The notes under the pieces are model-generated. The model did not search any database, was not told the origin of the DNA, and saw only the letters and a program-made list of their open reading frames with translations. The position numbers and the translations under genes were made by a program. 48,255 nt of DNA from Paenibacillus senegalimassiliensis (GTDB lineage Bacteria; Bacillota; Bacilli; Paenibacillales; Paenibacillaceae). Positions 19,144 through 27,748 of the stretch are shown one piece after another; position 1 is the first letter of the stretch, and every line of letters begins with the position of its first letter. The stretch is taken from positions 1-48,255 of the forward strand of contig NZ_LN909032.1 in NCBI RefSeq assembly GCF_001486585.1, written 5' to 3'.

Positions 19144-20340
19144 ATGAACTACTCCGGATTCCTTCGTTATTTGAACGATCAAGTCGACACCTCCGGAAAG
19201 AGCGGACGCTCCATCATCCGCTTCGCACATCCGGCCGCCTATGCTGAATGCGCACGACAAATATCCAAGCAGAAGCAGCGGCACCCGGTATTACGGCATG
19301 TGCGCACTTCACCGCTGCTGCAAGCGCTAATCTGCCCCCTTGGTACAGGAGGGGACTTTGCCCGTTCCCGGTTCGGCCTACAGGTCGAAGAAGATAGTAA
19401 GCTCAGTGTGCATAGTCCGGCCTCCGCAAGTAAAGGGAAGACGCCTACCATTCCGTGGGGTGTCCGGCGAATCGGTGCCCCGGAAACCTGGTCTGCGTCT
19501 ACGGGCTATCGCATCCGAATTGGGGTTATTGACACAGGAGCAGACTTCAATCATCCGGATCTGCGCCATTCCCTGGCCCGAGGCATTAACCTGCTCAACC
19601 GGGTCAACCTGCCTTTTGATGATAACGGTCACGGCACTCATATTGCCGGCACCATCTCCGCCGCTGGCGGATCGCAGGGGATGATGGGAGTTGCGCCCCG
19701 TTCCTTGGTGTTCCCCGTCAAGGCTTTCGACCATAACGGCTCTGCCTATGTCTCTGATATTATTCTGGGCATTGACTGGTGCGTTCGAAATCGAATGCAT
19801 ATCGTAAACATGAGCTTTGGCATGAAGAGCAATAGCCAGGCGCTGCAAAATATTATTCGCAAGGCCTATAATGCAGGTATTATCGTCGTCGCATCCTCCG
19901 GTAATGACAAGAAGGGCCGCGGCGCGGATTACCCTGCCCGCTATACCCAGACCATCTCTGTTGGCGCCACCAACAAGGACGGCAAAATAGCTTCCTTCAG
20001 CAACTATGGTCCATGCATTGATATTTACGCCCCCGGCGAGAAGATTACTTCCGCTTGGCTGGGAGGCGGCTACAAAGAAATGAGTGGCACTTCCATGGCC
20101 ACCTCCCATGTCAGCGGCTCCATTGCCCTGCTGCTGGCGCTTAAGCCTGATCTCAAGCCAGGCGAGATCAAGCGGCGGCTCTGCCGCACCGCCAGGTCGC
20201 TACCCGGCGCAACGAGTGCCAGAGCCAAGGGGGCGGCTGGCGAGCTGAGCGCTGCCGCAACGAGTGCCAGAGCCAAGGGGGCGGCTGGCGAGCTGAGCGC
20301 TGCCCGCCTGCTCCGGGCCAGGCCAGCCCGCCGAAGCTAG
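19144..20340 (+). CDS. Subtilisin-like serine protease (S8), without signal peptide
   Basis: This 398-residue protein starts at an ATG 10 nt after AGGAGGGG. The catalytic triad is complete: D130 (GVIDTGADFNHPDL), H163 (NGHGTHIAGT) and S317 (SGTSMATSHVSG), with oxyanion N254. Residues 1-105 look like an N-terminal pro-domain, but there is no hydrophobic signal, so the protein may act inside the cell or in the spore, or leave by another route. The short LIPY-type propeptide of Bacillus intracellular subtilisins is absent. The C-terminus carries a duplicated 16-residue unit and ends in an Arg/Ala-rich tail. It lies on the plus strand between argS and rpoE. Confidence 0.9.
   Translation: MNYSGFLRYLNDQVDTSGKSGRSIIRFAHPAAYAECARQISKQKQRHPVLRHVRTSPLLQALICPLGTGGDFARSRFGLQVEEDSKLSVHSPASASKGKTPTIPWGVRRIGAPETWSASTGYRIRIGVIDTGADFNHPDLRHSLARGINLLNRVNLPFDDNGHGTHIAGTISAAGGSQGMMGVAPRSLVFPVKAFDHNGSAYVSDIILGIDWCVRNRMHIVNMSFGMKSNSQALQNIIRKAYNAGIIVVASSGNDKKGRGADYPARYTQTISVGATNKDGKIASFSNYGPCIDIYAPGEKITSAWLGGGYKEMSGTSMATSHVSGSIALLLALKPDLKPGEIKRRLCRTARSLPGATSARAKGAAGELSAAATSARAKGAAGELSAARLLRARPARRS
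20209..20304 (+). repeat. Perfect 48-bp tandem duplication inside the protease gene
   Basis: Two identical 48-bp units (20209-20256 and 20257-20304) encode the 16-residue unit ATSARAKGAAGELSAA twice, at residues 356-387, in frame. Identity at every base suggests recent slippage or unequal exchange. Confidence 0.97.
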
Positions 20341-20385
20341 TTCTTCCTCACACTCTACAAGCTAGCCGATAACCAACAAAAACCT

Positions 20386-20430
20386 GAAAATGGCGAGGCT
20401 AAGGATCGCTCCTTTGGCCCCGCCATTTTC
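20386..20430. terminator. Shared terminator of the protease gene and argS
   Basis: GAAAATGGCG/CGCCATTTTC encloses a second stem (GGC-AAGGA/TCCTT-GGCC). It sits between two converging genes, and the minus side is followed by AGGTTTTTG. Confidence 0.85.
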
Positions 20431-20464
20431 TATAAGCTGGCTTAAATTCAGTTCAAGCCGCAAG

Positions 20465-22144
20465 TTACATCTTCTCTGGCGCAGTTACACCGATCAAGGC
20501 GAGCACGTTCACCAACGCCACACGCACGCCACCTAGCAATACCAAACGTGCTGCCGTCTGCTCGGCATCCTCCGTAATTACACGCTCGGCGCGGTAGTAA
20601 CTGTGGAGCTGTGCTGCCAATTCGTACACATAACGCACCAGGCGATGCGGTGCATAGTTGTCGGCGGCCAGGCTAATCTCTTCGGGCAACTCGCCAATTT
20701 TGAGCAACAGGTCATATTCATGCTCTGCCGTCAGCTTGGACAAATCCACGTCCTCGGCGGACGGAATCACGATGCCCTGTTCCTCCGCCTGACGGAAGAT
20801 GCTGCAAATCCGCGCATGTGCATACTGCACATAAAAGACCGGATTGTCATTGGACGTCGAGATGGCCAGGTCCATGTCGAAATCCAGATGCGAGTCCATA
20901 CTGCGCATCGTGAAGAAATAGCGAATCGGGTCGACACCCACCTCATCCATCAAATCTACCATAGTAACTGCCTTACCGGTCCGTTTCGACATTTTGACCT
21001 TCTCACCATCCTGGAACAGGCTGACCATTTGTGCAATCAATACGGTCAGCTTCTCCGGGTCCTTGCCAATCGCGGTCATCGCTGCCTTCACACGAGGAAT
21101 GTAACCATGATGATCCGCGCCCCAAATGTTAATCAACCGATCAAATCCACGATCATATTTATTGCGGTGATAGGCGATATCCGGAGTCAAGTACGTGTAG
21201 GTTCCGTCATTCTTCACCAATACCCGATCCTTGTCATCCCCGTATTCTGTCGTCTTCAGCCAAGTGGCCCCGTCCAGTTCATAGGTTTGCCCTTTATCCC
21301 GCAGCTCGGCAAGCGAAGCCTCTACTTGGCCATCCGCATACAACGAGCTCTCACTGAACCACACGTCAAACCCTACCCGGAAGCGTCCAAGATCACGTTT
21401 AATTTTATTCAGTTCCTTCTCCAAACCGAACTGACGAAGGAAAGTCGTACGCTCCTCGTCGTTCATGTTCACTAGCTTGTCGCCTTGCTCAGCTACAAGC
21501 TCCTTGGCAAAGCCCTTGATGTCCTCACCATGATAGCCATCCTCAGGCATAGGCACATCTTGTCCCAGCTCCTGCAAATAACGGGCTTCAATGGACTTGC
21601 ACATATTGTTGATTTGATTCCCGGCATCATTAATGTAGTATTCACGGGTAACCTCATATCCGGCAAAATCGAGCACGTTGCATAACGCATCGCCTACGGC
21701 TGCACCACGGGCATGCCCCAAATGAAGGCTCCCAGTAGGATTCGCGCTGACAAACTCCACCTGCACCTTATGCCCTTTCCCTTGGTTGGTGCGTCCGTAG
21801 TTCTCTCCCTCGCGGTAGACTTGCAGCAAGATCGGATAGAGATAACTCTTGCCCAGCGTAAAGTTGATAAACCCAGGTCCAGCGATCTCCGCCTTTTCAA
21901 TTCCAGCCTTCTCATGATTCAAATGGGCCAAAATATCCTCGGCAATTTGACGCGGGTTCTTCTTGGCGATCCGGGATAGCTGCATCGCTGCGTTCGTAGC
22001 AAAATCACCGTGCGCCTTATCCTTCGGCACCTCCAGCACGATAGCGGGAATCTCGTCTGGCTGCGCCAGCCCTGCGGCGATAATGGCCTCAATGACCGCC
22101 TCCTTAAGCGACTGGTTCATTTGTTCCAACGGATTGTGTGGCAT
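20465..22144 (-). CDS. argS: Arginine-tRNA ligase
   Basis: This class I synthetase has 559 residues from the ATG at 22144, eight nt after AGGAGG; the longer frame upstream runs into the preceding gene. It has the N-terminal ArgRS tRNA-D-loop domain, the HIGH-type motif [15 protein letters not shown], the KMSKR loop (VKMSKRTGK) and the C-terminal DALR anticodon-binding domain ([12 protein letters not shown] onward). It charges tRNA-Arg. A DUF1934 gene (ywiB-like) precedes it with the stop two bases from this start, so translation is coupled, as in Bacillus ywiB-argS. Confidence 0.96.
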   Translation of the reverse strand: MPHNPLEQMNQSLKEAVIEAIIAAGLAQPDEIPAIVLEVPKDKAHGDFATNAAMQLSRIAKKNPRQIAEDILAHLNHEKAGIEKAEIAGPGFINFTLGKSYLYPILLQVYREGENYGRTNQGKGHKVQVEFVSANPTGSLHLGHARGAAVGDALCNVLDFAGYEVTREYYINDAGNQINNMCKSIEARYLQELGQDVPMPEDGYHGEDIKGFAKELVAEQGDKLVNMNDEERTTFLRQFGLEKELNKIKRDLGRFRVGFDVWFSESSLYADGQVEASLAELRDKGQTYELDGATWLKTTEYGDDKDRVLVKNDGTYTYLTPDIAYHRNKYDRGFDRLINIWGADHHGYIPRVKAAMTAIGKDPEKLTVLIAQMVSLFQDGEKVKMSKRTGKAVTMVDLMDEVGVDPIRYFFTMRSMDSHLDFDMDLAISTSNDNPVFYVQYAHARICSIFRQAEEQGIVIPSAEDVDLSKLTAEHEYDLLLKIGELPEEISLAADNYAPHRLVRYVYELAAQLHSYYRAERVITEDAEQTAARLVLLGGVRVALVNVLALIGVTAPEKM

Positions 22145-22145
22145 A

Positions 22146-22565
22146 TTAAACGTCCTCCTGTATATGTAAACTGATATCAAAACGTCCTGAACATTCCTCA
22201 TACACGTACAAATCATACTCCCAATTGACAACACCAGTTACGTGGGTCAAGTTCGAATCCAATTTGACGGTATCTGTAGATAATTGAAAGCGGGTTAAGG
22301 CAGAGTGGTAAAATCCCGGCAACCGCCGACCACTTCGGAAAGTTTGCTCCGATTCCACGCCTCCATGCCGCATAATTTTTAATTCTTCGCCAGTAATCTT
22401 AAGCATTGTGCGCGTCTGGGCGCCCTCATGACCAGGCTCGGGCTCGTTATAACGAATATATACGGCTCCACCACGCAAGAGGGCGTTTCCTCGCAGTCGT
22501 TGAACCTTCTCATCCCCATCTTGGCGGCTGGTCAACAACAATTTCACCGGAATCGTCTCAGACAT
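22146..22565 (-). CDS. ywiB: DUF1934 family protein (YwiB-like)
   Basis: The protein has 139 residues from the ATG at 22565, eight nt after GGAG; a start 16 codons upstream lacks a site. The sequence is rich in beta strands and matches the lipocalin-like DUF1934 pattern: [11 protein letters not shown] near the start, [10 protein letters not shown], a G-TMLKI strand, [12 protein letters not shown] and the C-terminal [18 protein letters not shown]. The function is unknown. Members of this family precede argS in Bacillales, and the stop lies two bases from the argS start. Confidence 0.82.
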   Translation of the reverse strand: MSETIPVKLLLTSRQDGDEKVQRLRGNALLRGGAVYIRYNEPEPGHEGAQTRTMLKITGEELKIMRHGGVESEQTFRSGRRLPGFYHSALTRFQLSTDTVKLDSNLTHVTGVVNWEYDLYVYEECSGRFDISLHIQEDV

Positions 22566-22718
22566 ACGCCATTCTCCATTCCCTCTATTTATTACATGAT
22601 CCGATCGTATCAACCTGCCGTAAACCGTGATCCTTACTGTACTACTATATCCAGTTCCTTACTTCAATTCAATACGCCCGGCACACAAAGCCGAAGGATA
22701 TCTCTTACAGCCCATATG

Positions 22719-22742
22719 AAAAAGCCGCCGATTCGGCGGCTT
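22719..22742 (-). terminator. Terminator downstream of the 337-residue membrane-anchored protein gene
   Basis: AAGCCGCCGA/TCGGCGGCTT is a 10-bp GC-rich stem with a tight loop, followed on the minus strand by TTTCAT. The repeat element at 22787-22957 now separates it from the gene it probably served. Confidence 0.8.
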
Positions 22743-22786
22743 CGTTCTATTATAATACATGATCAGAAGATGACTTATAGCGGTTG

Positions 22787-22957
22787 TTCAAAAAGTCATC
22801 TTTCCAGAACGAAGCAGTTCGAGAAGCAGGTTCGACATCGAATCTTGAATTCAGCCGGGCCTTCCGGTGCTCACGTACCCACTACGTACGCTCCACTCCT
22901 CAGTCCCTGGCTTCATCCAACCTTCTTGGTCCTGAAAACCCGAATTTTTGAACACTC
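22787..22957. mobile_element. Short inverted-repeat element (MITE-like)
   Basis: About 171 bp is bounded by the inverted repeat GTTCAAAAA (22786-22794) and TTTTTGAAC (22945-22953). It is flanked by an almost perfect 14-bp direct repeat, ACTTATAGCGGTTG at 22773 and ACTTATAGAGGTTG at 22958. It contains internal palindromes (TTCGA/TCGAA, CGTAC/GTACG, CCGG) and no coding frame. The layout fits a non-autonomous transposable element or a dispersed intergenic repeat. From memory, similar sequences recur in Paenibacillus genomes, but I cannot check this here. Confidence 0.6.
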
Positions 22958-22959
22958 AC

Positions 22960-23973
22960 TTATAGAGGTTGGCTCAGCACTACATACTGCACTTGCCCCT
23001 TCTGGTAATACACATGGAATCGAAAATAGTCCCCCAGTTTGTAACTCCACCGACTCGTAAGCTTCGAGGCCTCAGAACCCAGCTTCCGCTCCACCTCGCC
23101 AGCGCTGATGCCTGGCTTAATTCCGTCCTGCGTTGCATAATTGGCCTGCGTAAACACGACCATTCGGTTCAGCAACAGCACCCCGTCTTGATATAGCCGT
23201 GCCTGCTTCACTTCTCCCGTATTATCATCATAAAATGGCTTCGTCCACTCTATTTCGTCAGTTCCCGCCTGTTCCAGCCGTTGCTCCCAGCCCAGGTAGT
23301 CCAATCCTGCCACCTCAGCCCGTTCGGGCGCAAGCGCCTCCGGGTCCGCAGGCTCCGCCTGCTCTTGCTCCACTCTGGCTTGCTCCAGCAGCGCATCCAG
23401 GGAAGCCAGCTCCTCCCGCTCTCGCAACAGCCCTTGCAGCAACAATAATACCTGGTCGTCGGCATAATAATATTGCCCTTCATGTTCAAAGGCATTGGCC
23501 GTCAGGTCATAAGTGAGGTCAAATGACTTGCCTCGCAACGCAAATTGCAGCACCACCGGCTGGCGAGAGGCGGCCGGAAGCGGCTCAGCCAGAGCACTGT
23601 CCATATCCGTAAAACGCAAAGAATTCAACAGTACAGCGCGGCGTTCCTCCGGCACGTCATAGCTGCTCCCATGACCTCCCACCGTAATCGCAGTAACCTC
23701 TTCCGCCGCAAAGGGTAGCCGATCTAATAAATATGGCGACTCCTGACTAGTATGTATATTCGCATCATTTAAAGCGTCATTCTCGTTCTCTGCCTGGCCA
23801 GGCAAGTCTTCTGACTTGATACTTCCTGCAGAGTTGCCAGTGTCCTCCAGCGCCTTCCTTTCCGGATTGTTGCTGAAAGGAAGAACCGATGGTCCATAGA
23901 ACATCCACCCTACCGCTAACGCTACCAAAATCATCGTTAAACCCGCAAGCAAGCTTCGGGTCGGATTATTCAT
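22960..23973 (-). CDS. Membrane-anchored protein of unknown function
   Basis: I do not recognise this 337-residue protein. One N-terminal membrane segment (about residues 8-27) is followed by a polar linker (about 35-80). The outside domain has a beta-rich part (about 85-190), a Glu/Ala-rich probable coiled coil (about 183-225), and a C-terminal part with NRMVVFTQANYATQDGIKPGISAGEVERKLG. That last segment looks like a small beta-lactamase-inhibitor- or SmpA-like fold, but this is only an impression. No lipobox or catalytic motif is visible. The stop codon lies inside the direct repeat that flanks the adjacent inverted-repeat element. It is divergent from pbpG. Confidence 0.75.
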   Translation of the reverse strand: MNNPTRSLLAGLTMILVALAVGWMFYGPSVLPFSNNPERKALEDTGNSAGSIKSEDLPGQAENENDALNDANIHTSQESPYLLDRLPFAAEEVTAITVGGHGSSYDVPEERRAVLLNSLRFTDMDSALAEPLPAASRQPVVLQFALRGKSFDLTYDLTANAFEHEGQYYYADDQVLLLLQGLLREREELASLDALLEQARVEQEQAEPADPEALAPERAEVAGLDYLGWEQRLEQAGTDEIEWTKPFYDDNTGEVKQARLYQDGVLLLNRMVVFTQANYATQDGIKPGISAGEVERKLGSEASKLTSRWSYKLGDYFRFHVYYQKGQVQYVVLSQPL

Positions 23974-24184
23974 TTTGATAAGAATCCCGCCTTATTCCTA
24001 TAAAATCGTGACATTAATCATACTATCATACTTTTGAGGCATTGCTCATGGTTCCAACGTCATGTTTTCCCAATCATTCCCTCCCATCTAAAAGTCCTAC
24101 ATGCTCAATATGAATGACTCGACCTAAAATTTCCCATACTAGAAGCTATCATTGGCCCGTCATCTAAAGAAAGGAGCAACCTTC

Positions 24185-26257
24185 GTGCATAGACTCGTAC
24201 GCAGCGATCGGCATCACCCTCGTAAATCCCGCTTTCGGTGGCGGTTCTTGTTCAAATTGATCTTTATTACGGGCTTGTCCGGCTTATGTGCTGCTGGCTT
24301 ATTGCTACTTTATCTATATCAAGCCGAACTGCCACTGGCAGGCTCTGATCGGGATTCACAGCTAATCAATAGCCGTGGCGAGACCATTGCCGTCTTCTCC
24401 GATGGCGGAAGGAACCGGGAGAGCGCCCAGCTCAGTGAAATCTCTCCTTGGCTAATTCAGGCCACCCTTGCTACCGAGGACCGACATTTTTACGAGCACG
24501 TTGGCTTTGATTTGAAAGGAATGGCCCGGGCTGTTCTCGTCAATATCAAAGAGATGGACATGGTCCAGGGAGCAAGCACGCTAACGCAGCAGTTGGCACG
24601 GAATTTGTATCTATCCCATGAACGCACCTGGTCGCGCAAGCTGAAGGAAGCCATGTACACGGCTCAACTGGAAATGAAATATAGCAAAGACGATATTTTA
24701 GAAATGTATCTTAATGAAATTTACTATGGTCACGGTGCTTATGGTATCGAGGCAGCCGCACAAATGTATTTTGGCAAATCCGCCAAGGAGCTTGATTTGG
24801 CCGAAAGCGCTATGCTGGCCGGGGTTCCTAAGGGGCCTACCTACTATTCACCGTTCAATCATATGAAGAATGCCAAGGATCGTCAGCGTACGGTATTGTC
24901 TGCACTGACTGCCACGGGCGGCATCACACAGCAAGAAGCAGAGGATGCCTATGAGGTTATGCTTAGCTTTCAGTCGCCCAAGCAACCAAGCCCAGTGAAC
25001 AAGGCTCCTTATTTCCGTGATTACATCCGTAATGTGGTGGTCACTGAACTCGGCTTCGATGAAGCGCTGTTGGAGCACGGAGGCCTTCAAATCTATACCA
25101 CCCTTGACCCGGAAGCCCAGCAAGCAGCCGAGGTAGCGGTAACCGCCGAATTAAGCGGCAGCCCTGAGCTCGAGGTGGCATTAATCTCTATCGATCCACG
25201 AAACGGTCACGTTAAAGCCTTGGTCGGTGGAGCTAATTATAAGCAAAGTCAATATAATCATGTGTTTGCATCAACCCGCCAGCCAGGCTCCAGCTTCAAG
25301 CCCATTATGTATCTGGCTGCGTTATCCAGTGGGAAAATGACCAGTGCCAGCAAGTTCAGCAGCCAGCCCACCCTGTTCCATTACGATGATAACCGCAAGA
25401 CTTACAGCCCGAAAAATTTTGGCGACAAGTATTTAGGTGAAATCGACATGAGACAAGCCATTGCGGCCTCGGACAATATCTATGCAGTCAACACAATTTT
25501 GACGGTAGGGGCCGAGCAAGTCGTGGAAATGAGCCGGAAAATGGGGATTACCAGCCCGATGCAAGCGGTGCCTTCCTTGGCGCTTGGGACCTCTCCGGTC
25601 AGTCCGTTCGAGATGGCTGCCGCCTTTGCGGTGATCAGCAATCAAGGACGCAGTGTCGACCCGGTAGCGGTGCTGAAGATCACCGACAGCCAGGGACGTA
25701 TATTATATGAGGCGAAACCTCCCGTAACCGAGCAAGTTGTGGAACCCGCCGCCGCTTACGTACTCACCCATCTGATGGAGAGTGTCTTTGAGAGCGGGGG
25801 CACAGGCAGCCGCGTATCCAGCGAGATCAAGCGCCCCGTTGCGGGCAAGACCGGAACGACTGGGACCGATGCCTGGCTCGTAGGCTTTACGCCTGAGCTA
25901 TCCACCGCCGTTTGGGTCGGTTACGATAAGGGCAAGCATCTGGGTACGGCCGAATCACGTAAAGCCGCTCCCATCTTCGCTAAGTACACTAGTGAGGCCT
26001 TAAAAAAAGTGCCTCCGAAAATTTTCCCCATCCCCGATGGAGTGGTCAGCGTGTATATCGACCCGGACACCGGCCTGCTGGCCACGCAGGATTGTCCGGA
26101 GCGCAAGCTGGAAGTGTTCATTCAGGGAAGCGAGCCCACCGAATTCTGTATGGAGCATGGCGAAGCCGAACCTCAGCCGCTGCCTCCACCTACGGAGAAG
26201 GAGCGTCCGGAAAGCCACTCATGGTGGAGCGACTTGAAGCGCTGGTGGATGGATTAG
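24185..26257 (+). CDS. pbpG: Class A penicillin-binding protein (transglycosylase/transpeptidase), PbpG-like
   Basis: The protein has 690 residues from a GTG at 24185, eight nt after AAAGGAG; a TTG eleven codons upstream has no ribosome site. A basic cytoplasmic N-terminus and one membrane segment (about 22-46) precede the GT51 domain. This holds catalytic Glu in ATEDRHFYEHVGFD and QGASTLTQQLARNLYL. The transpeptidase domain has SSFK in RQPGSSFKP, SDN and KTGT. It polymerises and crosslinks peptidoglycan. Length and the nearby ywhD point to PbpG of Bacillus, which acts in spore germ-cell-wall synthesis. The exact paralogue is inferred. Confidence 0.88.
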   Translation: MHRLVRSDRHHPRKSRFRWRFLFKLIFITGLSGLCAAGLLLLYLYQAELPLAGSDRDSQLINSRGETIAVFSDGGRNRESAQLSEISPWLIQATLATEDRHFYEHVGFDLKGMARAVLVNIKEMDMVQGASTLTQQLARNLYLSHERTWSRKLKEAMYTAQLEMKYSKDDILEMYLNEIYYGHGAYGIEAAAQMYFGKSAKELDLAESAMLAGVPKGPTYYSPFNHMKNAKDRQRTVLSALTATGGITQQEAEDAYEVMLSFQSPKQPSPVNKAPYFRDYIRNVVVTELGFDEALLEHGGLQIYTTLDPEAQQAAEVAVTAELSGSPELEVALISIDPRNGHVKALVGGANYKQSQYNHVFASTRQPGSSFKPIMYLAALSSGKMTSASKFSSQPTLFHYDDNRKTYSPKNFGDKYLGEIDMRQAIAASDNIYAVNTILTVGAEQVVEMSRKMGITSPMQAVPSLALGTSPVSPFEMAAAFAVISNQGRSVDPVAVLKITDSQGRILYEAKPPVTEQVVEPAAAYVLTHLMESVFESGGTGSRVSSEIKRPVAGKTGTTGTDAWLVGFTPELSTAVWVGYDKGKHLGTAESRKAAPIFAKYTSEALKKVPPKIFPIPDGVVSVYIDPDTGLLATQDCPERKLEVFIQGSEPTEFCMEHGEAEPQPLPPPTEKERPESHSWWSDLKRWWMD

Positions 26258-26352
26258 CCGAGAGATATTGGACAAACGGCAGCGGGACCCTTTACGATAG
26301 GACATAACAAACTGAAGGTTCCTAATTGTCTAACAAAAGGAGATGGCTCTGT

Positions 26353-27027
26353 ATGGACGCTGTTCGTGGCAGTTTCCTTCCGGGTTGCCCCCTTCCTGCG
26401 GAATTTTATCAGCTTTCAGCGCTAGAGGCTGCCCCCTTGCTGATGGGCCAGATTCTTGTTCGCCACACCCTCGAAGGAGATATCCGTTGCCGCATTGTCG
26501 AGACGGAAAGCTATGGCGGTGTTGAGGACAAGGGCAGTCATGCTTATGGCGGACGCCGTACGGCGAGAACCGAAATTATGTTCGGTGAGGGTGGTACCGC
26601 ATATATTTATCTAATCTATGGCATGTACCACTGCCTAAATGTTGTTACTGGCCCTGTCGGGAACCCGCAAGCGGTGCTCATCCGGGCCGTAGAGCCATTG
26701 ACCACAGCAGACGAGACGTTGATGCGCCGCTATCGCGGTACGGTAGCCAAGCGGCCGGTCGACTTGTCCGGCGGCCCTGGCAAGCTGTGCCGGGCGCTGC
26801 AGATCGACAAGACGCAAAACGGGTTGCCGCTGACACAGCCCGGAGGGCCGCTCTGGCTGGAAGGCGGGCCACCCATAGCAGAAGGCTTGGTGCAAGCCCC
26901 ACGGATTAACATCGCTTATGCCGAGGAGTACGCGGCAAAGCCTTGGCGGTTTTACCTTCAAGGCAACCCGTACGTGTCTGTGGCGGACCCCAGGGCCAGT
27001 AGGTGGACCGGGATAGCCAAGAAGTAA
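26353..27027 (+). CDS. 3-methyladenine DNA glycosylase (Mpg/AAG family)
   Basis: The protein has 224 residues from the ATG at 26353, ten nt after AAGGAG. Family motifs are clear: LLGQ-like LMGQILVRH, the active-site IVETESYGG (Glu activates water), the DKGSHAYGGRRTARTEIMFGEGGTAYIYLIYGMYHCLNVV block, and GPGKLCRAL. The enzyme removes alkylated or deaminated purines from DNA to start base excision repair. It follows pbpG by about 95 nt and ends in a strong terminator shared with ywhD. Bacillus calls its homologue aag. Confidence 0.94.
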   Translation: MDAVRGSFLPGCPLPAEFYQLSALEAAPLLMGQILVRHTLEGDIRCRIVETESYGGVEDKGSHAYGGRRTARTEIMFGEGGTAYIYLIYGMYHCLNVVTGPVGNPQAVLIRAVEPLTTADETLMRRYRGTVAKRPVDLSGGPGKLCRALQIDKTQNGLPLTQPGGPLWLEGGPPIAEGLVQAPRINIAYAEEYAAKPWRFYLQGNPYVSVADPRASRWTGIAKK

Positions 27028-27029
27028 AA

Positions 27030-27075
27030 AAACAGCGATCATGTCGGGGGAGATCCCCTTGAATGATCGCTGTTT
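27030..27075. terminator. Bidirectional terminator between the DNA glycosylase gene and ywhD
   Basis: A perfect 13-bp stem AAACAGCGATCAT/ATGATCGCTGTTT is flanked by an A-run on the left and TTTCTATTTT on the right. It serves both converging genes. Confidence 0.95.
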
Positions 27076-27080
27076 CTATT

Positions 27081-27593
27081 TTACCCTTCCAAAGCCGCTC
27101 GCAGTTCGTCTGGTGTACGTTCCCACCATTCTGCGTTGGTGTCAATCAACAACTTCTTGAGCGCGGCTTTATGTTCCGCAGTCAAGCCGTCCAGGATCAC
27201 TCTGCGCTTCAGGGCATAATCCATCTTGTTGACATGCTCGGCTAACAATTTCCAACCCCGGCGCGCCTCGGTATCGATCCACATCTCGCAGGCTGTCATC
27301 CCACCGTAAAATTGTCCATCCGGCCCGCGGTCCACAGCGACCCAGACAAGCCATACCTGACGTCCCGCTGGTACGGTCTCCCGTTCCGCCGAGAATTTGA
27401 TGCCCTTCTCGACCTTGCTCTTGGCATGCATCGCACCGATATCAATGTAGACCTCATCACCGTCAATAATGACCGGGGACAAGCTGTTCAAGTCAATGGA
27501 ACCGGCACCAAAACCTTTATGCTTGCTTTTCTCTTCATTACTAATAATATTCAGGGCAAAAATTTTCTTGCCCGCCTTAGGTGGCTGCTCCAT
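27081..27593 (-). CDS. ywhD: YwhD family protein
   Basis: The protein has 170 residues from the ATG at 27593, which follows GGAGGAG; a frame 46 codons longer runs into an intergenic repeat and is not credible. Conserved segments include LSPVIIDGDEVYIDIGAMHAKS, VEKGIKF, WLVWVAVDR and CEMWIDTEARRGWKLLAEHVNKMD. No signal or membrane segment is seen. The family has no assigned function. In Bacillus ywhD neighbours pbpG, as it nearly does here. Confidence 0.85.
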   Translation of the reverse strand: MEQPPKAGKKIFALNIISNEEKSKHKGFGAGSIDLNSLSPVIIDGDEVYIDIGAMHAKSKVEKGIKFSAERETVPAGRQVWLVWVAVDRGPDGQFYGGMTACEMWIDTEARRGWKLLAEHVNKMDYALKRRVILDGLTAEHKAALKKLLIDTNAEWWERTPDELRAALEG

Positions 27594-27651
27594 AGTTCTC
27601 CTCCATTTTCCACATTTCCGACCGTGAATCACGATCTGCCTCGTACTCGAC

Positions 27652-27667
27652 TTTTTGAACACACACT
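27652..27667. repeat. Solitary end of the TTTTTGAACACNCACT repeat
   Basis: The sequence TTTTTGAACACACACT matches the right terminus of the inverted-repeat element at 22787-22957, with one difference. It is preceded by CTCGAC, much as GTCG follows GTTCAAAAA in that family's other orientation. It lies in the 155-nt gap between ywhD and the M1 peptidase gene; no left terminus is nearby. Confidence 0.5.
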
Positions 27668-27748
27668 TTAAATCAATTTTAGCTAATAATCTTCCAAAAG
27701 CAAACATATACATGCTGTAGATGCTTGTCAACGGGAGGTATCCATTGT

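Noticed and set aside
18872..19147. A 91-codon plus-strand frame upstream of the subtilisin-like gene
   Set aside because: It begins inside the terminator hairpin, has no ribosome site and no family-like features.
20338..20464. CRISPR-like interpretation of local repeats near the protease 3' end
   Set aside because: The repeats are a direct 48-bp tandem duplication within a coding frame, without spacers; no CRISPR array or cas gene is seen anywhere in the window.
27594..27731. N-terminal extension of YwhD by 46 codons
   Set aside because: It would run through the repeat terminus at 27652, has no ribosome site, and the ATG at 27593 has a strong one and gives the family's length.
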